A DNA stretch of 34,212 nucleotides, taken from positions 1 to 34,212 of the forward strand of contig CAUJFU010000455.1 in assembly GCA_963169055.1 (NCBI GenBank), read 5' to 3'. The notes under the pieces are model-generated. The model saw only the letters and a list, made by a program, of their open reading frames with translations, had not been told where the DNA came from and did no database searches. The DNA is from Myxococcota bacterium (lineage in GTDB: Bacteria > Myxococcota_C > UBA6777). The position numbers and the translations under genes are program-made. Shown here one piece after another: positions 24,479 to 31,816 of the stretch (positions within the stretch are counted from its first letter, which is position 1; every line of letters begins with the position of its first letter).

Positions 24479-27217
24479 CTAAGCATGGTGAACCTCAAGA
24501 AAAAAGCCGGTGCGTTCGTAAACTTGTTCTGCGATCCGTTGAAGCTCCGTCTTTTCGGGAGTTCGGGGGAGTTGGATGCGCACAAGTCGTGTGCGTTTGT
24601 GGATCCCGGGTTCTTTGGCAAGCCCCCAACTTTTCGGCAAGATCGCACGCACTTCTTGTTTAATGCCGTACTCGTTGGGTTCGGGATTGATTTGGATCGT
24701 CCATCCGATATGTTGGGCCAACTGCTCGACCTGCGTTGTGTAGCGTTCGCCAACATAGGGCGACAAAAAGCTAAGAACGATCTGGTTGCCCTTTTTGCTT
24801 TTTTTGTAAGGGCGGTGTGGGCAATGCGCGAAGACTTCTTCGATGCGTAGATAGGCTTGATTGATCTCCAACGGTGCGGAGGCTTCGATCTGTACGGATG
24901 ATTCGATGCTTTCAGATGTTCTGATCTGTGCCGATGTTTCGATGTTTTCGGAGTTTCCGATCTGTGCCGAAACGGGCGTCTGTTCGGATGCTTGGAGGGA
25001 TGGGAAGGTTTCGCTGTGATCGGAGAAGTGGAGGGGAGCGTGGGTAGGGTGTGTGGTGGTGGGAACGTGTGAGTGGGAGAGAGAAAGATCGGGCGTGGGG
25101 AGCGGTTGTGGGTGGAGCGTAAGTTGGTAACCTGTGTCTTTGAGAAAAGATTCTTGGATCTGCTGAATCGTCGATGGGTCGGCTGTTTTTGGAGCAGGGC
25201 AGTAGACACGCAAGTGAACGCGCTGTTCTTCGTGCAGGATCGAAGGGTTGCGTTGAGGCTGCCAGCCATGAGGCAATAAGCGGCGAGCGGATTCTTCGAG
25301 AGCAGCGTGGTGGGGCATCTCGTTGAGATGGACTTTCCAACCTGTGCGTTGGGTGATGGTCTCGAACTGTTCGGCGTATTGGCTTTGGGCTTTTTGTGGG
25401 AAGTAGAAGAAGAGCAAAAGGATGTACTCTTCTCTTCGGGCTCCTTTTTTGTAGAGGCCGGATTCTTCGGGCAAGACTTCGGTCACGATTTGAAGAGCGC
25501 GGTTCATCTCGACGCGCCCTTGGGCTTGTAGGGGTCGATGGCGCGTGGGGGTGGGTTGTGGAGAAGTCAATCGAAAGAGCTGTGGACGGCGTGGGTCAGG
25601 ATGAAAGAACTGAGGGTGTTCGAGCAACACATGATGGAGCGCATCGATCTCTTCGGTCGATGGGGTAAGATCAGGTCCGCTCCATCGAGCATAGAGATCG
25701 GCCACACGATAAAGCCCGCGTGTGCCGCTTTCAGACCACAAAGCCTGATGAAGATGCGAGAGTCCCGTCGCATCGAGCGGCTGTTTGGTCGGAGCCAACG
25801 AGACTTGCATCGTGGAGGTGGGGGGATAAAAGATTTGGCGCGGAGGTTGGAAGCGCAAGACTTCGCCATTTTGGGGCAAAAAGATATCGCAATGCACCGT
25901 GTGATCGACCATTTGTGCGAGAGATTCGCGGGCATCACCTTCGCCATGAACCAAGACGACGCCTTGTGCGGGATCCAGTCCACCCACGAGACCCGCGATC
26001 TCACCGCTGTCTGCGTGGGCCGAAAGTGCGTACTTTTCGACTTGACAAGCGACGAGGATATCACGGTCGTTGATGCGCAGGCGACGTTGTGGTGCGGGGG
26101 CATCGGCCAGTTCGATCAATCGGCGCCCGGGGGCTTCTTCGTCTTGGTAGCCTGTGATCGCGATCAGGTTGCGCGCATCTTGTGCCAAAGCCGCTGCATA
26201 AAAAGCAGAAGGTCCACCTGTCATCATGCCCGAGGATGCGATGATACAGCAGGGAGGCCCCTCGATAATTCGCTCTCGTTGGATTTGAGAGCGGACGCGA
26301 TGAATCGAGCCTCCTGTCGGAAAAAAGGGGTTGTTTCCACGTTGGACGCTGTGACGCAGATGCTGTTGGAGGTAGGTTGGGAAGCGGCTGTAGGTGTCAC
26401 AAACGGATTGCACCATGCCATCGACAAAGATCGGATAGGGAGGGAGTTGGCCTTTGGCGATCGCGCTTTGTAGGATCAAGATAACTTCTTGGGCGCGTCC
26501 GACCGCAAATGCGGGGATGATCACCTTGCCACCGTTGCTGAGGATCGTGTGAACCGTTCGTACCAGATTGGCCTCTTGGGTCGGACGATGCGCGTGCATC
26601 CGATCCCCGTACGTCGACTCGATCATCACCACATCAGGTCGGATCTGTGGGGCCAACATCCCCGGGACGGTTCGTTGATCCGTCACCGAGATATCGCCGC
26701 TCAACAGCAGCGATCCGCTCCGACCCTGCAAGTGGATCGCACTGGCCCCCAAGATGTGGCCCGCAGGATAAAAGGTCGCGGCGACTTCGCCGTTAGAGAG
26801 GCGCAGCGGATAATCGAAGGGGACTGGGCGGATGCGCCCAAGACAAGAATCCATCGCAGAGGCCGGATACAGCGGGATCTCCCCGTCTAACTGATAACGC
26901 TCCTGCATCTGCCGTTGGCTGTCCGAAAACAAGATCCGCAATACGGCAAACGTCGCGGGTGTCATATAGATCGGGACATCGGGGTAAGCGAGATGCACAA
27001 GCGGTAAAGCCCCCGAATGATCCATGTGCGCATGCGTCAACAAGATCGCATCGATCGGACCCGCTTCTTCTTTGATACGCGCAAGATCAGGAAGTTGATC
27101 GCCCCCCGATGCGCCGATCCGAATGCCCGCGTCGATCAAAAATCGATAGGCCCCAAATTCGACGATTGTACTGGATGCGCCCACCTCATGCGCGCCGCCC
27201 AACGGCAAGATCCGCAT
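24479..27217 (-). CDS. Beta-CASP metallo-beta-lactamase RNase-like protein with duplicated C-terminal domain
   Basis: A 912-residue protein; AAGAGGAG precedes the ATG. Residues 1 to about 460 are a metallo-beta-lactamase plus beta-CASP unit of the CPSF73/RNase J superfamily. The zinc motif HAHMDH is at 62-67, with IDAG (28-31), AGHILGA (152-158), SGDIS (173-177), ESTYGDR (200-206), and later SAHADSGE and VHGEGD. Such enzymes cut RNA, and the archaeal/bacterial CPSF-like group fits best. A winged-helix-like segment follows (ALHHVLLEHPQFF). Then come two copies of a domain of about 110-130 residues (about 577-690 and 790-912), joined by a Ser/Glu/Gln-rich linker with repeated SAQI/SSVQIEAS-like units. 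The copies align over FETITQRTGWKVHLNE and VEQLAQHIGWTIQINP. The C-terminal domain is not recognised by name and may bind RNA. No signal peptide is present, so it is cytoplasmic. It follows the ABC1 gene. Confidence 0.88.
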   Translation of the reverse strand: MRILPLGGAHEVGASSTIVEFGAYRFLIDAGIRIGASGGDQLPDLARIKEEAGPIDAILLTHAHMDHSGALPLVHLAYPDVPIYMTPATFAVLRILFSDSQRQMQERYQLDGEIPLYPASAMDSCLGRIRPVPFDYPLRLSNGEVAATFYPAGHILGASAIHLQGRSGSLLLSGDISVTDQRTVPGMLAPQIRPDVVMIESTYGDRMHAHRPTQEANLVRTVHTILSNGGKVIIPAFAVGRAQEVILILQSAIAKGQLPPYPIFVDGMVQSVCDTYSRFPTYLQQHLRHSVQRGNNPFFPTGGSIHRVRSQIQRERIIEGPPCCIIASSGMMTGGPSAFYAAALAQDARNLIAITGYQDEEAPGRRLIELADAPAPQRRLRINDRDILVACQVEKYALSAHADSGEIAGLVGGLDPAQGVVLVHGEGDARESLAQMVDHTVHCDIFLPQNGEVLRFQPPRQIFYPPTSTMQVSLAPTKQPLDATGLSHLHQALWSESGTRGLYRVADLYARWSGPDLTPSTEEIDALHHVLLEHPQFFHPDPRRPQLFRLTSPQPTPTRHRPLQAQGRVEMNRALQIVTEVLPEESGLYKKGARREEYILLLFFYFPQKAQSQYAEQFETITQRTGWKVHLNEMPHHAALEESARRLLPHGWQPQRNPSILHEEQRVHLRVYCPAPKTADPSTIQQIQESFLKDTGYQLTLHPQPLPTPDLSLSHSHVPTTTHPTHAPLHFSDHSETFPSLQASEQTPVSAQIGNSENIETSAQIRTSESIESSVQIEASAPLEINQAYLRIEEVFAHCPHRPYKKSKKGNQIVLSFLSPYVGERYTTQVEQLAQHIGWTIQINPEPNEYGIKQEVRAILPKSWGLAKEPGIHKRTRLVRIQLPRTPEKTELQRIAEQVYERTGFFLEVHHA

Positions 27218-27285
27218 CGTTCTCCTCTTGTGTCTGTTTCTTTGTGGTGTGCCTTGGCCTCGGTTCTAAAGAAGACTAGCAAAAC

Positions 27286-27311
27286 ACTATACTTTTTCCG
27301 TTGTGTGTCAA
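27286..27311 (-). promoter_or_regulatory. Candidate promoter for the beta-CASP gene
   Basis: On the minus strand TTGACA (27311-27306) is followed by TATAGT (27291-27286) after 14 bases, or by TAGTGT after 16. The -35 is perfect, but the spacing to the better -10 box is short. The predicted leader is about 60 bases. Confidence 0.4.
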
Positions 27312-27343
27312 GCCTAAGCGTGTGTGCGCTTGCGATGGGGTGA

Positions 27344-27491
27344 GCTATCGGCCAATCGTTCCGATGTCCTGGGGTTTTGAGACGACGGAAAGAGTTTCTG
27401 CGGTCGGTCGTGTTGGGCGATCGCTCAATCGGGCCGGTGTTCGAGGGCTTTGGAGAAGATAGAAAGAGCTTCTGCGGCCCAGTCGTGTTGG
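27344..27491. repeat. Degenerate 73-base tandem duplication across the ABC1 stop codon
   Basis: The last coding bases and stop of the ABC1 gene (27417-27491) are followed, on its 3' side, by a diverged copy (27344-27416). The best-kept part is GAAAGAG(T/C)TTCTGCGG and CGTGTTGG(G/C)C. The stop codon is altered in the outer copy. Confidence 0.75.
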
Positions 27492-29020
27492 CCTTGGAGT
27501 CGTGCGATCAGCGAAGACAATCCAAGGCCGATGCGTTGAATGACCGGTAGATCGGGAGGGATGTGGCCGGGTGGTGGAAGGCGAGGCACTTTTCCGCCGC
27601 GAGTAAGGATCTGCCGAGATTGCGAGAGGCCGTCTTCCATAAAACTTTCGATCCAACGGGTCGAAAATCGAAAGGGTTGATTTTCGGGGGAGAGCGGTTC
27701 AAGAAACTTGCGGATGGCAGCGAGATACGCATCAAAGACGATGGGGTCTTGTGTGGGGAATCCGTAGGTTTGTGCGGTGGTTTCGCGGAAACGCGCTTCG
27801 TCTTTGTGGATGTGAGCAGAGATGTTGTGCAAGAAAGAGCGAATAAAGCGCGGATTGACCTCAGCCGAAGCACCGAAGTCAAGAAAGGTGATGCTGCCAT
27901 CGGCGTGGAAGATGTAATTGCCGGGGTGTGGGTCAGCGTTGACGTAGTTGTGGAGAAACAAAGACTCCCAATAGTAGCGGAAAAGCGTAACCGCAGCGCG
28001 ATCGCGCACCGAAGAGCCGGCTTTTTGGATGTCTGTAAAGGTCATCCCGTCGATGTATTCGGAGACAAGGATGCGTTTGGTCGAGATATCTGCGAATACG
28101 CGGGGGATCTTGATGTGTGGGTGGCCTGCAAAAAGGTCAGAAAAGCGCTGTTGTGCGCGGGCTTCGCGTTGGTAATCGAGTTCGTCGAGCAGTTGTTGAC
28201 GCGCTTGATCGAGGAGGTCTTTGGCGTTGTAGTAGCGGATCAATGGAGAGAGCATCGTTTCGAAGATCTTGAGGTTTTTGAGATCGCTGTCAAAGGCGCG
28301 GTCGACATCGGGGTATTGGACCTTGACGATCACACGGGTGCCGTCGCGGAGTGTTGCGCGGTGGACTTGGCCGACCGAAGCCGCTGCAAAAGGTGTCGGC
28401 TCGAAATAAGCGAAGTGATCCTCAAGCAAGCAATCCAGTTCGGATTCGATCATGGACTGGCTGGCATCGGGTGGAAGGGCGGGTGCGGAGGCTTGCAGGC
28501 GCGAAAGCGCTTTTTGGTATATGGGGGCGAGTTCGGCGGGCAAGACGCCCTCCAAATAAGAAAGCATTTGACCGACTTTTTGCGCGACGCCCTTTAAGGT
28601 CCCGAGGGTTCGGAAGAGTTCTTCTGCGATGGCCTCTTGTTGCTTCAGCAGCTTTTCTCGTGCGATGCGCTCTTTGTCGGTTTCTGGAGTCTCTGCCGAG
28701 GCTTGATCTTTCGGGGTGCCGAGTTCTACAGTGCGGCGCAGCGCCAGCGGGATTGCGTGGCGTGCCACCCATCCCGCTTTAAAGAACCGACCGATCCGCG
28801 AAGTTGGGATCGAATGGATCTGTTCGAGCTTTTGTGGATCGGTCGAACCTGCCGCCGTTAGGGACTCTGGATGTTGCACTTGCTGCGTTGAGGTCGAGAT
28901 CTCTTCGGAGTGTGCGCGTTCGAGAGATGTGGGCGTGTCGATGTCGTTTGCCGCTTCGGGTTGTGCGTTTTTGGCGGGTGCTGGGGTTTGGCTCTCGACC
29001 TTGTCAAAAGGATGGGTCAT
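27425..29020 (-). CDS. ABC1/UbiB-family atypical kinase
   Basis: A 531-residue protein. A variable Pro/Thr/Ser-rich N-terminus of about 75 residues leads to the ABC1 kinase-like domain. Visible motifs: the KxGQ motif (QKVGQMLSYLEG, near residue 145), the Ala-rich loop (AAASVGQVHRA), the lysine strand (VIVKVQYPDV), ELDYQREA, the catalytic-loop equivalent NADPHPGNY (near 360) and the metal-binding FLDFG. These are diagnostic of the UbiB/ADCK/AarF family, which supports quinone biosynthesis and lipid homeostasis and has ATPase activity. No C-terminal membrane helix pair is obvious, unlike E. coli UbiB, so the name ubiB is not given. Start at 29020 after a weak GAGGA. It is divergent from the dynamin-like gene with 183 bases between. 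The stop region is tandemly duplicated. Confidence 0.92.
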   Translation of the reverse strand: MTHPFDKVESQTPAPAKNAQPEAANDIDTPTSLERAHSEEISTSTQQVQHPESLTAAGSTDPQKLEQIHSIPTSRIGRFFKAGWVARHAIPLALRRTVELGTPKDQASAETPETDKERIAREKLLKQQEAIAEELFRTLGTLKGVAQKVGQMLSYLEGVLPAELAPIYQKALSRLQASAPALPPDASQSMIESELDCLLEDHFAYFEPTPFAAASVGQVHRATLRDGTRVIVKVQYPDVDRAFDSDLKNLKIFETMLSPLIRYYNAKDLLDQARQQLLDELDYQREARAQQRFSDLFAGHPHIKIPRVFADISTKRILVSEYIDGMTFTDIQKAGSSVRDRAAVTLFRYYWESLFLHNYVNADPHPGNYIFHADGSITFLDFGASAEVNPRFIRSFLHNISAHIHKDEARFRETTAQTYGFPTQDPIVFDAYLAAIRKFLEPLSPENQPFRFSTRWIESFMEDGLSQSRQILTRGGKVPRLPPPGHIPPDLPVIQRIGLGLSSLIARLQGQHDWAAEALSIFSKALEHRPD

Positions 29021-29179
29021 CGATATCCTCGGTGTGTCGGTGGTTTTTGACCTCGCGACGGTTTGGATGATGCACGTGAAGATCCGTTGTGTGGGAGGGG
29101 TGGTGGATGGTTGATGGGTTTGTCAAGTTGTGACACGCAAAGCGTTCAGGCTTGGCCCTGAAATGCGCGTGGTAGTTTT

Positions 29180-29191
29180 TTCAATATTGAA
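29180..29191 (+). promoter_or_regulatory. 12-base perfect palindrome at the dynamin ribosome binding site
   Basis: TTCAATATTGAA (29180-29191) is fully palindromic and overlaps the AAGGAG (29190-29195) that precedes the ATG at 29204. It could be a repressor site. No regulator is known for it. Confidence 0.3.
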
Positions 29192-29203
29192 GGAGACGCA
29201 AGG

Positions 29204-31684
29204 ATGTCAACGCAAACGCGTATCAAGTCACGCAAAAAAGATCAACACAACCAAAAAACACCCACGTCTTTTGCCGAAGAGATGGGGCGTTACGCCAACG
29301 AAGAGGACGAGGAGGGCGAAGCGATGGCGCTAGACGGACGGAAACATTGGGAGGATGGAGATGGGGAGGGGTCTTCGGGTGAAGCGATGGCCCAATTGCG
29401 CCAGATATTGCGCTTGTTAAGCAATGATGTACGCGGGCTTTTGAAGGAACTTCCCACCGATTTGGCTTTGCCCGGTCTGGATCCTGCGCGTGTCGAAGAG
29501 GGCTTGCGTCAAGCAGAAACTTTCTTGCAAAAGCCGTCGTTTGTGGTGGGATTTGCAGGAGGATTCAACGCTGGAAAAAGCATGTTGATCAACGCGCTGT
29601 TGGGCCAACATATCCTCAAAGATGGCGCTGCACCGACCACGTCGACTGTCACGCGGATCATCGCTTGCAAACCCGGCCAAGAACAGATGGTGATCCACTT
29701 TTTTACACCCGCCCAATTTGAAGAACTCTTCGATCGCTATCACGCAGACTTTGCCGAACTGTACCAGCATCACGTCAAGGAAGCTCCCCACGGACGGGAA
29801 GAATTGACGGGACTGCTTGAAGATATCAAATACCTTCAAAAACAACTCGAAGACGCCGAGTGGAACACCAAAACACGCGGACTCGACAGCTTTTATGACC
29901 TCGTGTTGTCGTACGTCAACCACAAAAACTTGTTGTCCTCGCGCCCTGCAATCGAACCGCTCACCCGCAAGAATCTGTTGTATTACACCACAAAGGCCGA
30001 TAATTCGGTCTCTCCGTTGGTTCGCGAAGTCCAGCTTGAGATCAATCATCCGATGCTCGCCGAAGGTAGCGAGTTGATCGACCTGCCCGGGCTTGGATCG
30101 CCCGATCCTCGGGATGAAGAGATCACGGTAGCCGCACTTCGAGGCGACGAAGACACCGGAAAACGCGAGTGCGACGCAGTGGTGCATGTGATGGATGCCT
30201 TGTCGCCTTTTCGTGCAGGCGAGGATCGGCTCTTCCAGATCTATCGGCGCGTGTGGGGCGAAAGCTTTGCCAAGCGAGTGTTTTTGGTGGTGAGTCGGTG
30301 GGGCAAACTCGAACAAGAAACCGCCGAAGAGATGTTGACCGTTGCGCAAACCCTCAAGCGCGTGGTTGAGCGTTACCATGTCGAAGGGAAAAAAGTCTTT
30401 ATCGTGGATGGTCGCGCAGGAAGCCAGTACGAATCCAGCGGACAAAACGACAACGAGACCCGCGATCGCGAGATCCGCCGCCGCGCTTCCATCGAACACG
30501 AGCTGCGCTCCTGTGAATTGCCAAGCGGCCACAACCTTTTTGATGTGACCATCCAAACAACCATCGACGGCAACGTCCCAACGTTGCGAGATTCGCTGCG
30601 TTATTACTTGGCCTTTTACAAAGAATACCTCCATCTTGCCGATGCGATGAGGATGTTGGAGACGCAAGTCAACCGCGTTCAACAAGCCACTTCGTTGTCT
30701 TTGCCCCCTCTCGATCAATTGGATGACGACGAAGGGCGCTTTATCGAAGAGTGTCGCAGCGATATCGATCGCCAACTCAAAAGCATCCGCGCACGCGCTC
30801 GCACCGAGATCCAACGCTTCTTACAATCCACCCTCCGAGACGAAGTGTTGCCCCGTGATCTAGGCAATCTTTTTGAGGGCTTCTATCAAGCCTCCTCTCA
30901 TCGCCTTGAACAACAAGATCCTGATGCCTTGCTTCAAGAACTGATGACCTCGCAGATCCTCGCGCAAGGACCGCTGACCACCCCCGGTCCTTGGGAAGCT
31001 TTTCGCTTTTTGCTCAAACAAGAAGTCACGCGCCTTGACGAAGAAGTCGAACAATTTTGTGCCAGCATCATCGATCAGATCTTGCAGCGATATCGTGATT
31101 TCCTCTTCAATGATCTCGGTCTGATGGGGCTTTTGGAACGATCCTTTGGCGATTCGCCCGAAGGTCGCAAGGTGGCAAAATCCTTCCAAGATATGTTGAT
31201 GCAACTCGGACACGATCTGCGCCTGATTGCACGCAACCTCAACCGCGTCTTTTTCTACGAATACAGCGACGTGTACCACCGACGCGATCACCTTGATGCT
31301 CTCGTCAATGTTCGCGAAGAACTCGAAGAACAATTCCAACACGATCTGCACATGGGGCCGGGTGATGCGCGAAATGCGACTCGCTGGTTGTTGCGTCAGA
31401 AAATGGATTACCACGCACGCAAACTCGCGACGTATCTTCCTTTGTGCTTTTTGCAACAGCTTCAAGAGCTACACAACGGATTGACCGACCTGATCGATTC
31501 GACCAGCTTTGCGATCCGACAGTCTTATCTCGAACGGCTCGAGCGTCGTGAGATCGGTTATGAAGTCGATCGCATCCGCCATCGCTACCGCCAGATCCGC
31601 GTTTGCCTTGAACATCTCCAGACCGTTCGCAGCCGTATGAACGAAGGACGCCAGCTACTCCAAGCCCACCGACCCACCCATTAA
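29204..31684 (+). CDS. Dynamin-like GTPase
   Basis: An 826-residue protein with AAGGAG eight bases before the ATG. An acidic, low-complexity N-terminus (about 1-60) precedes the GTPase domain. G1 is GGFNAGKSMLIN (about 118-129), G2 is the Thr-rich APTTSTVT, and G3 is DLPGLGSPDP (about 292-301). The G4 position (LVVSRWGKLE, about 361) lacks the usual N/TKxD. The remainder is long helical stalk-like sequence with many charged coils (LERLERREIGYEVDRIRHRY). No clear membrane helix or hydrophobic paddle is visible, so membrane contact is uncertain. Bacterial dynamin-like proteins remodel or repair membranes. Many occur in pairs, but only one is seen here. It is divergent from the ABC1 gene, and a shared link to membrane lipid state is possible but unproven. 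Confidence 0.85.
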   Translation: MSTQTRIKSRKKDQHNQKTPTSFAEEMGRYANEEDEEGEAMALDGRKHWEDGDGEGSSGEAMAQLRQILRLLSNDVRGLLKELPTDLALPGLDPARVEEGLRQAETFLQKPSFVVGFAGGFNAGKSMLINALLGQHILKDGAAPTTSTVTRIIACKPGQEQMVIHFFTPAQFEELFDRYHADFAELYQHHVKEAPHGREELTGLLEDIKYLQKQLEDAEWNTKTRGLDSFYDLVLSYVNHKNLLSSRPAIEPLTRKNLLYYTTKADNSVSPLVREVQLEINHPMLAEGSELIDLPGLGSPDPRDEEITVAALRGDEDTGKRECDAVVHVMDALSPFRAGEDRLFQIYRRVWGESFAKRVFLVVSRWGKLEQETAEEMLTVAQTLKRVVERYHVEGKKVFIVDGRAGSQYESSGQNDNETRDREIRRRASIEHELRSCELPSGHNLFDVTIQTTIDGNVPTLRDSLRYYLAFYKEYLHLADAMRMLETQVNRVQQATSLSLPPLDQLDDDEGRFIEECRSDIDRQLKSIRARARTEIQRFLQSTLRDEVLPRDLGNLFEGFYQASSHRLEQQDPDALLQELMTSQILAQGPLTTPGPWEAFRFLLKQEVTRLDEEVEQFCASIIDQILQRYRDFLFNDLGLMGLLERSFGDSPEGRKVAKSFQDMLMQLGHDLRLIARNLNRVFFYEYSDVYHRRDHLDALVNVREELEEQFQHDLHMGPGDARNATRWLLRQKMDYHARKLATYLPLCFLQQLQELHNGLTDLIDSTSFAIRQSYLERLERREIGYEVDRIRHRYRQIRVCLEHLQTVRSRMNEGRQLLQAHRPTH

Positions 31685-31710
31685 GCGCAGTGGTTATCGG
31701 CGAGACACGA

Positions 31711-31816
31711 AGAGGGCGTTGGGTGAGGAAGAGGGTTGGGTGGACGGATGTGTGTGCGGGACTGAACGCGGGGGAGACTAAGAGGGGCGTTGGGTGAGGA
31801 AGAGGGCTTGGTGGAC
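31711..31816. repeat. 70-base-period duplication at the 3' end of the repeat-rich gene
   Basis: The terminal coding bases and stop of the minus-strand gene (31781-31816) recur with few changes at 31711-31745, outside the gene. Both carry GCGTTGGGTGAGGAAGAGGG. The spacing is 70 bases. Confidence 0.8.

Noticed and set aside
27563..28597. 344-residue open frame on the plus strand
   Set aside because: It is opposite the ABC1 kinase, where the KxGQ, DPHPGN and DFG motifs are in the minus frame.
29417..30814. 465-residue open frame on the minus strand
   Set aside because: It lies opposite the GTPase domain of the dynamin-like gene, whose motifs are intact. No recognisable fold in the antisense product.
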